NCBI GenBank assembly: GCA_026003015.1
Contig: BPGL01000001.1
Span: 1,345,367 to 1,409,366, forward strand
Direction: 5' to 3'
Source of the DNA: Actinomycetota bacterium
GTDB taxonomy: Bacteria; Actinomycetota; UBA4738; HRBIN12
DNA: 64,000 nucleotides
A program made the position numbers and the translations under genes. Shown here one piece after another: positions 26,143 to 35,345 of the stretch. Below the pieces are notes generated by a model that worked only from the letters and a program-made list of their open reading frames with translations, was not told the DNA's origin and searched no databases. The stretch's first letter is position 1; each line of letters opens with the position of its first letter.

Positions 26143-27981
26143 ATGAGGGGGGTCCGGCGAACCGCGGCAGCGGCGATCGCGCTCGGCGTGATCGCCGCGT
26201 TGGTCAGCTCGGGAACGGCGCTCGCGCAGTCCCCGACCGAAAGCCCGCAGGAGAAGGTGGTCTTCGACGTCGGGGTCGACTCCGACATCACGGGCCTGAA
26301 CCCGTTCAACCTCTGCTGCGGCCCGGACTACGAGTACCTCGAGCTCGTCTACGACCTCGCGATCGGCTTCAGCCGGGAGGACCTCTCCCCTGCACCGAGG
26401 ATCGTCACCGAGTGGACGCCCTCCGAGGACTCGATGACCTGGACGATGAAGGTCCGCGACGACGCGACGTTCCACGACGGCACGCCGCTCACCGCCGAGG
26501 ACGTGGCGTTCACGTTCACGCTGATCTCGAAGTACAAGATGCCCTTCTACAAGGACTACTTCCCCTTCGACCCCACCTTCGAGGTCCTCGACCCCACGAC
26601 GGTCGTGTGGAAGAGCACGGAGCCCACCTTCGCGCCGGAGATCCCCGCGTACGCCCCGGTGCTCCCCAAGCACATCTGGGGTCGGTTCGACACCGTCGAG
26701 GGGACGCCGTCCGCGGACGAGGCGAAGGAGGTCCGGAAGGCCGTTAAGGAGTTCGAGAACAACCCGCCGATCGGGTCGGGACCGTTCCGCTTCGAGGAGT
26801 GGAAGAAGGGGCAGTTCCTGCGCTTCAGCTTCAACGACGACTGGTGGGGCGGCGACTCGAAGACCATCGACGAGGTCGTGATCCGGGTCTACGACTCGGA
26901 CGAGGCGATGGTCCAGGCGCTTCGATCGGGCGAGATCGACTTCGCCGAGGGAGTTAGCCCCCCTCTGTTCAACACGCTGAAGAACGATCCGAACATCACG
27001 ACCCACATCGCCGACGGCGGTTGCTGGGGCAACATCGCCTACAACTTCGGCGGACAGGGCGAGACGGCGACGAACCACCCGGCGATCAAGGACCTGCGGG
27101 TCCGTCAGGCGATCGCCCACGCGGTGAACAAGCAGGAGATCGTCGACCGGGTCTACCAGGGCACCGCGGTGGTCGGGGACTCGATCCTGATGCCGGGCAA
27201 GAACGGCTTCTGGTACACGGACATCCCGACCGAACTCGAGTACCCCTACGACCCGGCGAAGGCGAACCAGATCCTCGATGACGCCGGGTACCTCGACACC
27301 GACGGCGACGGGGTCCGCGAGATGCCCGGTGGGGGCGAGCCGCTGAACTTCGAGGTGATGACGATCACCGACGTCGAGGGATCCGTGGACACCGGTCGGC
27401 TCCTCAAGGGCTACCTCCAAGAGATCGGCATCGGCGTCAAGTTCATCACCGTCAACACGAACAAGGCCTACGACCTGTGGTACACGGGCGAGTGGGACAT
27501 CTACGTGTGGGACTGGTGCCCCGACCCCGACCCCGACTTCATGCTGTCGGTGTTCACGACCGACCAGTGCCTCGGTTGGAGCGACGGCTGCTACTCGAAC
27601 CCCGAGTACGACAAGCTCTACGAGGCCCAGCAGCGCGCTCTCGATCGGAACGAGCGCAAGGCCATCATCGACCAGATGCAGCTGATGATCGCCGAGCAGC
27701 TCCCGGTCATGGTCCTGAACTACTGGTCCGACCTGCAGGCCTACCGGAGCGAGTGGACCGGCTTCCGGCCCTCGCCGAACGTCGAGAACGGGCTGTTGCT
27801 GTTCGGGTACACCACCGTCGATACCTACCTCGAGCTCACGTTCGCGAGCGAGCAGGCGCCGGGAACCGGCGCGTCGCCGGGGCTTCCCGCCTGGGTCTGG
27901 ATCGCGGTCGCGGGCGGGGTCGTGGTGGTGATCGGCGGGGCGATCGCCGCCCGGCGGCGTCGGGTCGAAGACGAGGCCTGA
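26143..27981 (+). CDS. ABC peptide-type substrate-binding protein with C-terminal membrane anchor
   Basis: A 612-residue SBP_bac_5 (family 5) protein. A Sec signal peptide (residues 1 to about 29, ending GTALAQ) has no lipobox cysteine. Domain marks: SDITGLNPFNLCCGP, FHDGTPLTAEDVAFTF, GSGPFRFEEWKKG, VRQAIAHAVNKQEIVDRVY. The C-terminus has a proline/glycine linker, one helix (about 583-603, VWIAVAGGVVVVIGG) and an Arg stop, so the protein is anchored at its C-terminal end rather than by a lipid. ATG with AAGGAGGGG upstream. First gene of a five-gene importer for oligopeptides, nickel chelates or similar solutes. Confidence 0.92.
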   Translation: MRGVRRTAAAAIALGVIAALVSSGTALAQSPTESPQEKVVFDVGVDSDITGLNPFNLCCGPDYEYLELVYDLAIGFSREDLSPAPRIVTEWTPSEDSMTWTMKVRDDATFHDGTPLTAEDVAFTFTLISKYKMPFYKDYFPFDPTFEVLDPTTVVWKSTEPTFAPEIPAYAPVLPKHIWGRFDTVEGTPSADEAKEVRKAVKEFENNPPIGSGPFRFEEWKKGQFLRFSFNDDWWGGDSKTIDEVVIRVYDSDEAMVQALRSGEIDFAEGVSPPLFNTLKNDPNITTHIADGGCWGNIAYNFGGQGETATNHPAIKDLRVRQAIAHAVNKQEIVDRVYQGTAVVGDSILMPGKNGFWYTDIPTELEYPYDPAKANQILDDAGYLDTDGDGVREMPGGGEPLNFEVMTITDVEGSVDTGRLLKGYLQEIGIGVKFITVNTNKAYDLWYTGEWDIYVWDWCPDPDPDFMLSVFTTDQCLGWSDGCYSNPEYDKLYEAQQRALDRNERKAIIDQMQLMIAEQLPVMVLNYWSDLQAYRSEWTGFRPSPNVENGLLLFGYTTVDTYLELTFASEQAPGTGASPGLPAWVWIAVAGGVVVVIGGAIAARRRRVEDEA

Positions 27982-28001
27982 GGCGCTAGGACGACGGCAG
28001 G

Positions 28002-28970
28002 GTGGGGTCGCAGCGGTACCTCGTCCGCAAGGTGCTCCACGCGATCGCCACCCTGCTGTTCGTCGTGGCGTTCAACTTCTACCTGTTCCGCATCATGCCG
28101 GGCGACCCGATCACGATCCTCGCCCGCTCCCAGCACCTGTCGCGTGCCGACATCGCCGAGCAGATCGCGAACCTGGGGCTCGACAAGCCGCTGCCCCAGC
28201 AGCTCCTGATCTACCTGGGCGACACGTTCCGAGGCGAGCTCGGGGTCGACCTCCGCTCGGGGGCTCCCGTGTCGCAGCTGATCGCGGAGAGGCTGTGGCC
28301 GACGATCCTGCTGGTCGGGATATCCACGGTCCTTTCGATCGGATTCGGGCTCCTGATCGGGATCAAGGGCGCCTGGCAGCGAGGAGGGCTGTTCGACACG
28401 ACGTCGCTGTACACCTCGCTCGTCTTCTACTCGATGCCCGAGGGCTGGCTGGGCATGATCCTGATCGTCCTGTTCGCCGGGCTGCTCGGGTGGTTCCCGG
28501 CCGGGCAGTACGAGAGCCCCGCGGACCTGACGGGGTTCGCCCACATCGTCGACGTGCTGAACCACCTGTTCCTGCCCTGTCTGACGCTCACCCTCGGCTA
28601 CATCGGCGAGTACGCGATCGTGATGCGCTCATCGCTGCTCGAGGTGCGAGGTGAGGACTTCATCACGACGGCCAGGGCCAAGGGGGTGCCGGACCGCGAC
28701 GTTCGGCGACGCCACGCCGTCCCGAACGCCCTGCTGCCGACGCTCACGCTCGTCTTCTACAGCTTCGGGTTCGTGCTCGGAGGCGCCGTCGTGATCGAGT
28801 CGGTGTTCTCCTGGCCGGGGGTCGGACGGCTCACCTACGAGGCGATCGGGGAGCTCAACTACCCGATCCTGCAGGGGGTGTTCCTGCTCTCGAGCGTGAC
28901 GGTGATCCTGTTCAACCTCGCCGCCGACATCCTGTACGGCTACCTCGACCCCAGGATCCGGGAGGGCTGA
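28002..28970 (+). CDS. ABC transporter permease, DppB/OppB type
   Basis: A 322-residue inner-membrane permease with six helices. N-terminal FRIMPGDPI and the cytoplasmic EAA loop (TTARAKGVPDRDVRRRHAVPNALLP) are typical of the DppB branch. GTG start 20 bases after the binding-protein stop; the stop overlaps the next ATG (TGATG). Works with the DppC-like partner to form the channel. Confidence 0.92.
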   Translation: MGSQRYLVRKVLHAIATLLFVVAFNFYLFRIMPGDPITILARSQHLSRADIAEQIANLGLDKPLPQQLLIYLGDTFRGELGVDLRSGAPVSQLIAERLWPTILLVGISTVLSIGFGLLIGIKGAWQRGGLFDTTSLYTSLVFYSMPEGWLGMILIVLFAGLLGWFPAGQYESPADLTGFAHIVDVLNHLFLPCLTLTLGYIGEYAIVMRSSLLEVRGEDFITTARAKGVPDRDVRRRHAVPNALLPTLTLVFYSFGFVLGGAVVIESVFSWPGVGRLTYEAIGELNYPILQGVFLLSSVTVILFNLAADILYGYLDPRIREG

Positions 28971-29914
28971 TGGCCATCGCGGAGCCGCCCGTCGTCCAGG
29001 CCGAGCCGCCACCGCCGCCCACGCGCCGCAGCGCCCGCGCGATCACCTGGGCCCGGCGGCGTCGAGCGGTCGCCGCCCACTGGCGCGTCTACCGGCGGAA
29101 CCGCCAGGGGATGTGGGGGCTGGCGATCCTGCTGATCTTCATCGCCCTCGCCCTCGCGGCACCGCTGCTGGTTGACGAGCGGAGGCTGGAGCCGGCGTTC
29201 TCCACCGGGATCCCGTTCCAGCCGCCGAGCGCCGACGCGTGGCTCGGAACCGACAAGTTCGGTCGCTCGATGGTCGACCTGCTGGTCTACGGCGCGCGGA
29301 TCTCGCTGCTCGTGGGCTTCACGGCGACGGTCGGCACGATGCTCATCGGATCGGTCGTGGGGATCGCCGCGGGATACTACGGGGGCAGGATCGACGCCCT
29401 GTTGAACGCCTTCACGAACTGGTTCCTCGTCCTGCCTTGGATCGTGCTCGCGATCGTGCTCGCCTCGTTGCTCGGAGCGACCCTGTTCAACATCATCCTC
29501 GTGATCGCGATCACGTCCTGGGCGGGCACGGCCCGGCTCGTCCGCGCCCAGACCCTCACGGTCAAGGAGCGCCCGTACGTCGAGCGAGCCCGCGCGCTCG
29601 GCGCGGGCGACTGGCACCTGATCACGCGCCACATCCTCCCGAACGTGTTCCCCGTGATCTTCGCGAACACCGTGCTCACCGTGGCGCTGTCGATCCTGTC
29701 GGAGACGACCCTGTCGATCCTCGGCCTCGGTGACCCGAACTCCGTGTCGTGGGGCGTGATCATCGAGGAGTCGTTCAGCAGCGGCGCGCTCACCGCCGGC
29801 TACTGGTGGTGGCTCATCCCACCGGGGGTGTGTATCGTCCTGGTCACGCTCGCGTTCACGATGTGCGGGTACGCTCTCGATGAGATCCTGAATCCGAGGC
29901 TCCGCGAGCGATGA
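28970..29914 (+). CDS. ABC transporter permease, DppC/OppC type
   Basis: A 314-residue permease. A Pro-rich cytoplasmic start and a basic stretch (RRRRAVAAHW) lead into helix 1; LGTDKFGRSMVDLLVYGARISL is the DppC signature, of which GTDKFGRS is the core; the EAA loop is ERARALGAGDWHLITRHILPN. ATG overlaps the dppB-like stop; its stop overlaps the first ATPase start (ATGA). Confidence 0.93.
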   Translation: MAIAEPPVVQAEPPPPPTRRSARAITWARRRRAVAAHWRVYRRNRQGMWGLAILLIFIALALAAPLLVDERRLEPAFSTGIPFQPPSADAWLGTDKFGRSMVDLLVYGARISLLVGFTATVGTMLIGSVVGIAAGYYGGRIDALLNAFTNWFLVLPWIVLAIVLASLLGATLFNIILVIAITSWAGTARLVRAQTLTVKERPYVERARALGAGDWHLITRHILPNVFPVIFANTVLTVALSILSETTLSILGLGDPNSVSWGVIIEESFSSGALTAGYWWWLIPPGVCIVLVTLAFTMCGYALDEILNPRLRER

Positions 29915-30909
29915 CGATCCTCACCACCCGGGGTCTCCGGGTAACCTACCGAACCTCGGGCGGTGACGTCCCCGCCGTGCGCGGCGTCGATCTGACGATC
30001 GGCAAGGGCGAGGTCCTCGGTCTCGCCGGTGAGTCCGGCTGCGGCAAGTCGACGATCGCCGGCGCCATCCTGCGGCTGCTGCCCGCCTCGACGAAGATCG
30101 AGGGGCAGATCCTGCTCGACGGCGAGGACGTGTTGGCGATGCGTCCCTCGCGCCTACGAGCGGTCCGTTGGACGGGCGCGTCGATCATCTTCCAGGGAGC
30201 CCTGCACGGGCTGAACCCCGTTCAGCGGGTCGGCGACCAGATCGCCGAGGCGATCACCGTGCACCGCCAGGCCTCAGAACGGGAGGCGGCGGTGCGCGTC
30301 GGTGAGCTCCTCGAGCAGGTCGGGCTGCCGTCCCGGCGGATCGCGGACTACCCGCACGAGCTCTCCGGGGGCCAGCGCCAGCGCGTGATGATCGCGATGG
30401 CTCTGGCCTGCAACCCCTCCCTCGTGATCGCCGACGAGCCGACCACCGCGCTCGACGTGATGGTGCAGGCGCAGGTCCTGCGCCTGCTGAAGGGGCTGCA
30501 GCGTGAGCTCGGGCTCGCGATGCTGTTCATCACCCACGATCTGTCCGTGCTCGTCGAGGTCTCCGATCGGCTGGCGATCATGTACGCGGGCCGCATCGTG
30601 GAGGAGGGCCCGGCCGAGGGCGTGTTCCACGATCCGCGCCACCCCTACACGCGGGCCTTGGCCGCGGCGTTCCCCGAGATCGGGGACGAGCGGTTCCGGC
30701 GGCGTCCGAGCGGCCTGGGGGGCGACCCTCCCGACCCGCAGGCGCTCCCCGCGGGCTGCACGTTCCACCCCCGCTGCCCCGACGCGTTCGACGAGTGCCG
30801 ACGCGTCGATCCCACCTTGTACCCGGCGGGCGAGGGGCGGCGCGCCGCGTGCCTGCTGGTGCAGCCGACCCCGGCGGGAGCCGAGCGGGCGGGAGACGGC
30901 CAGCCGTGA
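29911..30909 (+). CDS. ABC transporter ATPase, DppD/OppD type
   Basis: A 332-residue ATPase. Walker [11 protein letters not shown]-loop in [11 protein letters not shown], signature LSGGQRQRV, Walker [13 protein letters not shown] and H-loop FITHDLSV are complete. The C-terminal oligopeptide-transporter extension has the CTFHPRCP...C cysteine cluster of this subfamily, which in some members binds an Fe-S centre. Start overlaps the previous stop. Confidence 0.94.
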   Translation: MTILTTRGLRVTYRTSGGDVPAVRGVDLTIGKGEVLGLAGESGCGKSTIAGAILRLLPASTKIEGQILLDGEDVLAMRPSRLRAVRWTGASIIFQGALHGLNPVQRVGDQIAEAITVHRQASEREAAVRVGELLEQVGLPSRRIADYPHELSGGQRQRVMIAMALACNPSLVIADEPTTALDVMVQAQVLRLLKGLQRELGLAMLFITHDLSVLVEVSDRLAIMYAGRIVEEGPAEGVFHDPRHPYTRALAAAFPEIGDERFRRRPSGLGGDPPDPQALPAGCTFHPRCPDAFDECRRVDPTLYPAGEGRRAACLLVQPTPAGAERAGDGQP

Positions 30910-31970
30910 GCGCGGAGGCCGTTCCCGCCAGGGACGCGACCGCCTCCGGCGAGGCGCGCGCGATCATCGAGGTCCGCGGACTCGAGGTGGGCTTCGAGGG
31001 TCGCGTGGGGGTCCTCGCGGGCCTCCTCGGCCGTCGGGGCGCGCGCGCCCGCGCCGTCGACGGCGTCGACCTCGACCTGTACGAGGGTGAGGTCCTCGCT
31101 CTGGCCGGCGAATCCGGATGCGGCAAGACGACCACCGCCCGAGCGATCATGGGGCTGCTGCGTCCGCAGGCCGGCGAGATCCGGTTCGAGGGCAGACCCC
31201 TCGGCCGGCGCCTGCGCGCGTACCGCCGCGAGGTCCAGATGGTCTTCCAGGACCCGACGGGCTCCCTCAACCCCCGCAAGACGATCTACGAGATCGTCGC
31301 CGAGGGGCTGCGGATCCACCGGATCTCCCAGGGGCCGAACGGTGAGACCGAGGAAGAGCTCGTAGCCCGGGCGCTTTCCCGGGCGGGGCTGCGCCCGCCC
31401 GAGCGCTTCTACCTCCTGTATCCGCACGAGCTGTCCGGCGGTCAGCGCCAGCGGGTCGTGATCGCCGGGGCGCTCGTGCTGGACCCGCGCGTGATCGTGG
31501 CGGACGAGCCGGTGTCGAACCTCGACGCATCGGTACGCGGCGAGATCTTGGCGCTCCTGATGAAGCTCCGCGAGGAGCTGCGGATCTCGATCCTCGTCGT
31601 GACGCACGACCTCGGCCTGGCCTGGACCGTCGCGGACCGCGTCGCGGTCATGTACCTGGGGCGGATCGTGGAGATCGGCCCGGCCGAGGAGGTCCTGCAG
31701 CGACCTCGCCACCCCTACACGCGGGCGCTGCTCGACGTGGTCCCCGAGGCGGGCGGGATCGACCGCCCGATCCTGAGCGGCGAGCCGCCCGACCCGACCC
31801 GGGTGCCGAACGGCTGCCGGTTCCACCCCCGCTGCCCGGCCGTGGCCTCGGGCCGCGCCGCGCGGCTCGGGATCGAGGAGCGCTGCCGCACGGTGCCGCT
31901 CGCGCCGCTGCCGGCCGCGCAGGACCACCTGGTCGCCTGCTATCTCGCCGAACTCGGAGAGCGGCCCTAG
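30906..31970 (+). CDS. ABC transporter ATPase, DppF/OppF type
   Basis: A 354-residue ATPase, the heterodimer partner of the preceding one. Walker [11 protein letters not shown]-loop MVFQDPTGSLNPRKT (a DppF mark), LSGGQRQRV, Walker B VIVADEPVSNLD, H-loop VVTHDLGL, and a CRFHPRCP tail. GTG at 30906 overlaps the previous stop (GTGA); the open frame extends further upstream but only inside the dppD-like gene. An unusual insertion, GRVGVLAGLLGRRGARARA, between the first strands lengthens the N-terminal lobe, as in other family members that link to a C-terminal-domain regulator. Confidence 0.93.
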   Translation: MSAEAVPARDATASGEARAIIEVRGLEVGFEGRVGVLAGLLGRRGARARAVDGVDLDLYEGEVLALAGESGCGKTTTARAIMGLLRPQAGEIRFEGRPLGRRLRAYRREVQMVFQDPTGSLNPRKTIYEIVAEGLRIHRISQGPNGETEEELVARALSRAGLRPPERFYLLYPHELSGGQRQRVVIAGALVLDPRVIVADEPVSNLDASVRGEILALLMKLREELRISILVVTHDLGLAWTVADRVAVMYLGRIVEIGPAEEVLQRPRHPYTRALLDVVPEAGGIDRPILSGEPPDPTRVPNGCRFHPRCPAVASGRAARLGIEERCRTVPLAPLPAAQDHLVACYLAELGERP

Positions 31971-32012
31971 GACGGCCTGGGCCCGGATCGCGGCGTCGAG
32001 GAGCGGCGCCCC

Positions 32013-32657
32013 TCAGGCGGGCGGCGACGACGTGTCGCGATCGCCCTTGAGGACCCCCAGGATCGCCTCCATCTCGGTGTCGGACACCGCCGCGTCGGGG
32101 CGGCGAGGACCCGACCGAGCGGAGGCCAGGAGCGTCCGCAGGTTCGACTCTGCCATCTCCGCGCGAGTCTCGAGCTCGCGGACCCGCTCGGTGAGCGATC
32201 GCGCGCGCCGTTCGGCTTCGTCGCGAGCGATCTGTGCCTCGCGCGACTCCTCCCGCGCCGTGCGAAGGGAGGCGCGGAGCTGAGCGACCTCCCTGCCGAG
32301 ATCGATCAGGCGATCGACGACGGCGCGACCGAAGTCCGAGTACGTCGTCGTCGCCTCCCCGCGCCCCGCCTCGGCGCGTCGCCGACGCGGGCCGCGCGGA
32401 CGTCCTCGGCGCGTGATGGCCTCGGGCTCGTCGGCGGCGACCGGGCGCGCGTCGAGCAGTCGGTACGAGCCTTCGGCGGCCTCGAGCCGACGCCGGGCGA
32501 TCAGCGCGCGGACGGCACGGGCCGTGCTGAGCGCGTCGGGCATCCCGATCTCACGGCCGACCTCGGCCGGGGTCACGGGCAGGATGCCGCCGACCTCGAC
32601 CCGCTCGGCGACGGCCGCGAGGAACGCGTTGGCACGGCGCAGGCTCTCTTCGTTCAC
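32013..32657 (-). CDS. hypothetical protein: winged-helix-like head, basic linker, coiled coil
   Basis: A 214-residue protein with no recognised family. Residues 1-75 look like a small helical DNA-binding module (VTPAEVGREIGMPDALSTARAVRALIAR has wHTH spacing). A basic linker with RRGRPRGPRRRR (AT-hook-like core GRPRG) follows near 90-100, then a long coiled coil (about 115-180, REVAQLRASLRTAREE, VRELETRAEM). GTG start with GGAG upstream is preferred over a TTG at 32678. Could be a nucleoid-associated or regulatory protein; function not known. Confidence 0.65.
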   Translation of the reverse strand: MNEESLRRANAFLAAVAERVEVGGILPVTPAEVGREIGMPDALSTARAVRALIARRRLEAAEGSYRLLDARPVAADEPEAITRRGRPRGPRRRRAEAGRGEATTTYSDFGRAVVDRLIDLGREVAQLRASLRTAREESREAQIARDEAERRARSLTERVRELETRAEMAESNLRTLLASARSGPRRPDAAVSDTEMEAILGVLKGDRDTSSPPA

Positions 32658-32740
32658 GGCCGCTCCATCTTCCCGCAATCATCGCGCAATGACCAGCGAG
32701 GGTTGCACCGAAGCGCGATGCGCGGCGGCGGGGGCCCCGC

Positions 32741-32746
32741 TAGGCT
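32741..32746 (+). promoter_or_regulatory. TAGGCT -10 box, leaderless CaiB-like gene
   Basis: TAGGCT, seven bases, then ATG at 32754 without a ribosome site. It fixes the start, since the open frame extends 51 bases further upstream. Confidence 0.6.
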
Positions 32747-32753
32747 CGGGGCG

Positions 32754-33908
32754 ATGGACGTCGCCGGATCCCCGCGCCTGCCGCTGTCGGCCGTTCGGGT
32801 CCTCGACCTGTCTCGGGTGCTCGCCGGACCCCTGTGCTCGATGGTCCTCGCCGACCTCGGGGCGGAGGTCGTCAAGATCGAACGCCCCGACGGTGGCGAC
32901 GATACCCGGGGGTGGGGACCGCCGTTCGCGGGCCCGGACGCCGCGTACTTCCTGGCCCTCAACCGGAACAAGCGCTCGGTCGTCGTCGACCTCAAGACGC
33001 CGGCGGGCGTCGAGGCGATCCGGCGACTCGCGTCGGACGCGGACGTGCTCATCGAGAACTTCCGGCCGGGACTGATGGCCGAGCTCGGTCTCTCGCCGCA
33101 GGCCCTGCGCGAGGAGCATCCCCGCCTGATCACCTGCTCCCTGACCGCGTTCGGCGCGGACGTCGAGGAGGTCGCGGCTCGCCCCGGCTACGACATCATC
33201 GTCCAGGCGCTGTGCGGGCTGATGGGCGTCACCGGGCCGGCCACGGGGGAGCCGGTGAAGGTCGGCGTCGCGCTGCTCGACGTCGTCACCGGGCTCTACG
33301 CGGCCATCGGGATCCTCGCCGCGCTTCAGGAGCGCGAGCGGACCGGCCGGGGTCGCCACGTCGAGGTCGCCCTGTTCGACGCGAGCGTCGCCGCGATGGT
33401 GAACCAGGCGGCCAACGTCCTGATCGGCGACCTCGTCCCCGCTCCGATGGGCACGGCCCATCCGAACATCGTTCCCTACCAAGCGTTCCGCGCGAGCGAT
33501 CGACCGTTCATCCTCGCCGCCGGCAACGATCGACTGTTCGCGCGCACCTGCGAGGTGCTCGACCGAGCCGACCTCGCCACCGACCCCCGCTTCGCGACGA
33601 ACGGGGAGCGCGTGCGCCACCGCGAGGAGCTCGTCGCGATCCTCGAGCACGCGTTCGCCGCCCGCCCGGCGGCCGAGTGGCTCGCGGCCCTCGAGCGCGC
33701 CGGCGTCCCCTGCGCCCCGATCCGCCGGCTCGACGAGGTCTTCGCCGCGCCCGAGGGCGCCGCGCTCGTCGAGGAGGTGCCCGACCCGGCGCACGGAGGC
33801 GTGCTGCGGCTCATCGCCTCCCCGATCCGCATCGACGGCGCCCGGACGCCGATCCGCATGCCCCCGCCGACCCTTGGGGCCCACACCGACGAGGTGCTCG
33901 GCGGGTGA
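32754..33908 (+). CDS. CaiB/BaiF-family CoA-transferase
   Basis: A 384-residue type III CoA-transferase. Family marks: VRVLDLSRVLAGPLCSM, DLGAEVVKIERP, NRNKRSVVVDLK, ADVLIENFRPG, and VGVALLDVVTGLYAAIGILAAL, where D176 corresponds to the catalytic Asp that forms the acyl-CoA thioester exchange intermediate. Usually transfers CoA between carboxylic acids (formyl, carnitine, bile acid, itaconate and so on); substrate not predictable. The stop overlaps the start of a methyltransferase gene (GTGA). Confidence 0.92.
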   Translation: MDVAGSPRLPLSAVRVLDLSRVLAGPLCSMVLADLGAEVVKIERPDGGDDTRGWGPPFAGPDAAYFLALNRNKRSVVVDLKTPAGVEAIRRLASDADVLIENFRPGLMAELGLSPQALREEHPRLITCSLTAFGADVEEVAARPGYDIIVQALCGLMGVTGPATGEPVKVGVALLDVVTGLYAAIGILAALQERERTGRGRHVEVALFDASVAAMVNQAANVLIGDLVPAPMGTAHPNIVPYQAFRASDRPFILAAGNDRLFARTCEVLDRADLATDPRFATNGERVRHREELVAILEHAFAARPAAEWLAALERAGVPCAPIRRLDEVFAAPEGAALVEEVPDPAHGGVLRLIASPIRIDGARTPIRMPPPTLGAHTDEVLGG

Positions 33909-34744
33909 GCGCGCTCCGAGCGTGGTCGGAGGCGCTCCTGGCTCGCCGGATCCCCGACGAGGTCCTCGACGCCGCGCCGGAGCCGCCGTGGGGTTTCCCC
34001 GTCGAGACGTTCCGCCGCCGGGCGGAGCACGCGCTCCACGGGCCCGCCACCCCCACCACCCGTCGCGCGCTCGAAGCGCTGCCGGTCGGCGGCAGCGTGC
34101 TCGACGTCGGGTGCGGTGCCGGAGCCACGTCGCTGCCGCTCGCGGCCCGCGCCGGGCGGATCGTCGGGATCGACCGCGATCCCGAGATGCTCAGGGGCTT
34201 CCGGACGCTCGCGCACGAGATCGGTGCGGAGGTCGACACGATCGAAGGCGCCTGGCCGGAGGCGGCCGCGCGCGCCCCACGGGTCGACGTCGTGGTCTGC
34301 GGTCACGTCCTGTACGACACGGCGGACCTGGCCCCGTTCGTCGCAGCGCTCAACGATCGCGCGTCGCGCAGGGTCCTCGTCGAGCTGACGGCGAGCCACC
34401 CGCTCGCGTGGACGAGCGACCTGTGGGAACGCTTCCACCGGATCCGGTTGCCCGCGGGACCCACCGCGGACGACGCGCAACGGGCGCTGCGGGAACTCGG
34501 GGTACCCGTCCAGCGCGAGGACCGCGTCGAGCCGGCGCGCGGCGGGTTCGAGCGACGGGAGGACGCCGTGGCCCTGCTGCGCCGACGGCTGTGCCTCACG
34601 CCCGATCGCGACGCCGAGCTCGAGGAGGCCCTCGGCGATCGCCTCCGGCAGCGAGACGGCGCGTGGTCGGTGGGGCCCGACCGCCAGTCGGTGGCGACGC
34701 TGTGGTGGGACGTCGGGCCGGACGCGCCCGTCAGCACCCGGTGA
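33905..34744 (+). CDS. SAM-dependent methyltransferase
   Basis: A 279-residue class I methyltransferase. Motif I VLDVGCGAGATSLPLA, the acidic strand 2 end IVGIDRDPEML, and VDVVVCGHVLYD are present; the N-terminal 70 residues (PWGFPVETFRRRAEHAL) resemble methyltransferases with a Pro-Trp-Gly lead. GTG overlaps the CoA-transferase stop. It converges on, and overlaps by 14 bases, the next gene. Substrate unknown. Confidence 0.82.
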   Translation: MSALRAWSEALLARRIPDEVLDAAPEPPWGFPVETFRRRAEHALHGPATPTTRRALEALPVGGSVLDVGCGAGATSLPLAARAGRIVGIDRDPEMLRGFRTLAHEIGAEVDTIEGAWPEAAARAPRVDVVVCGHVLYDTADLAPFVAALNDRASRRVLVELTASHPLAWTSDLWERFHRIRLPAGPTADDAQRALRELGVPVQREDRVEPARGGFERREDAVALLRRRLCLTPDRDAELEEALGDRLRQRDGAWSVGPDRQSVATLWWDVGPDAPVSTR

Positions 34745-35321
34745 CGCAGCGGAGCTCCGCCGACACGACGCTGCGGTGCCCGCCGCCGCGACCGTCGGGC
34801 CGGATGAGCGTCACCCGAACCGGTCGCCCCCCCGGATCGAGCACCGCCCGGGCGCGATCGATCGAGGCGGCCAGCCCGGAAAGCTCCTGCGCGTCGCTCG
34901 GACGCACGCCCTGGAGCCGAAAGCGAACCCGCACCCCCGAGCCACCGACCGAGCCGACCACGGACACGACGAGGGCCCGTGCTTGGACCTGCGCCGTGGG
35001 GAAGTCACACGCGAGCGCCTCGGTCGGCTCGAGCCGTCCCGTGCCTCGCAGACGCCGCTCGTCGACGGCCACCAGCCTGATGTCCCCACCCCAGCCGGCG
35101 CGGCAGGTGCCGCCGACCCGGAACGTGTGGACCGCTTGGGCGCCGAGCCGGAGCCGCCACCTGGCGGGGGCCGGCGAGGCGACATCGGGGGGGCCCGCCG
35201 GGGCCCCGGGGTCCGTCACCCCCGGCGGGAAGGGGTCGGAGCGGGAGGCGACCCAGGCGCCCGTGCCCGCGCTCGTCGCGAGGACGAGGGTCCACACGAG
35301 CACCGTACGCAACCGGCGCAT
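34731..35321 (-). CDS. hypothetical exported or membrane-anchored protein
   Basis: A 196-residue protein: one N-terminal hydrophobic segment (about 5-25, VLVWTLVLATSAGTGAW) that may be a signal anchor, a Pro/Gly linker, and a beta-rich domain. Three cysteines (CRAGWGG, LACDFP, LRCVTGC) suggest disulphides outside the membrane. No family recognised. A TACGCT hexamer six bases before the ATG points to a leaderless transcript. Confidence 0.6.
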   Translation of the reverse strand: MRRLRTVLVWTLVLATSAGTGAWVASRSDPFPPGVTDPGAPAGPPDVASPAPARWRLRLGAQAVHTFRVGGTCRAGWGGDIRLVAVDERRLRGTGRLEPTEALACDFPTAQVQARALVVSVVGSVGGSGVRVRFRLQGVRPSDAQELSGLAASIDRARAVLDPGGRPVRVTLIRPDGRGGGHRSVVSAELRCVTGC

Positions 35322-35327
35322 CCCAAC

Positions 35328-35333
35328 AGCGTA
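35328..35333 (-). promoter_or_regulatory. TACGCT -10 box, leaderless
   Basis: Reads TACGCT leftwards, six bases before the ATG at 35321; no ribosome site. Confidence 0.5.
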
Positions 35334-35345
35334 CCCCCCCGGGGT

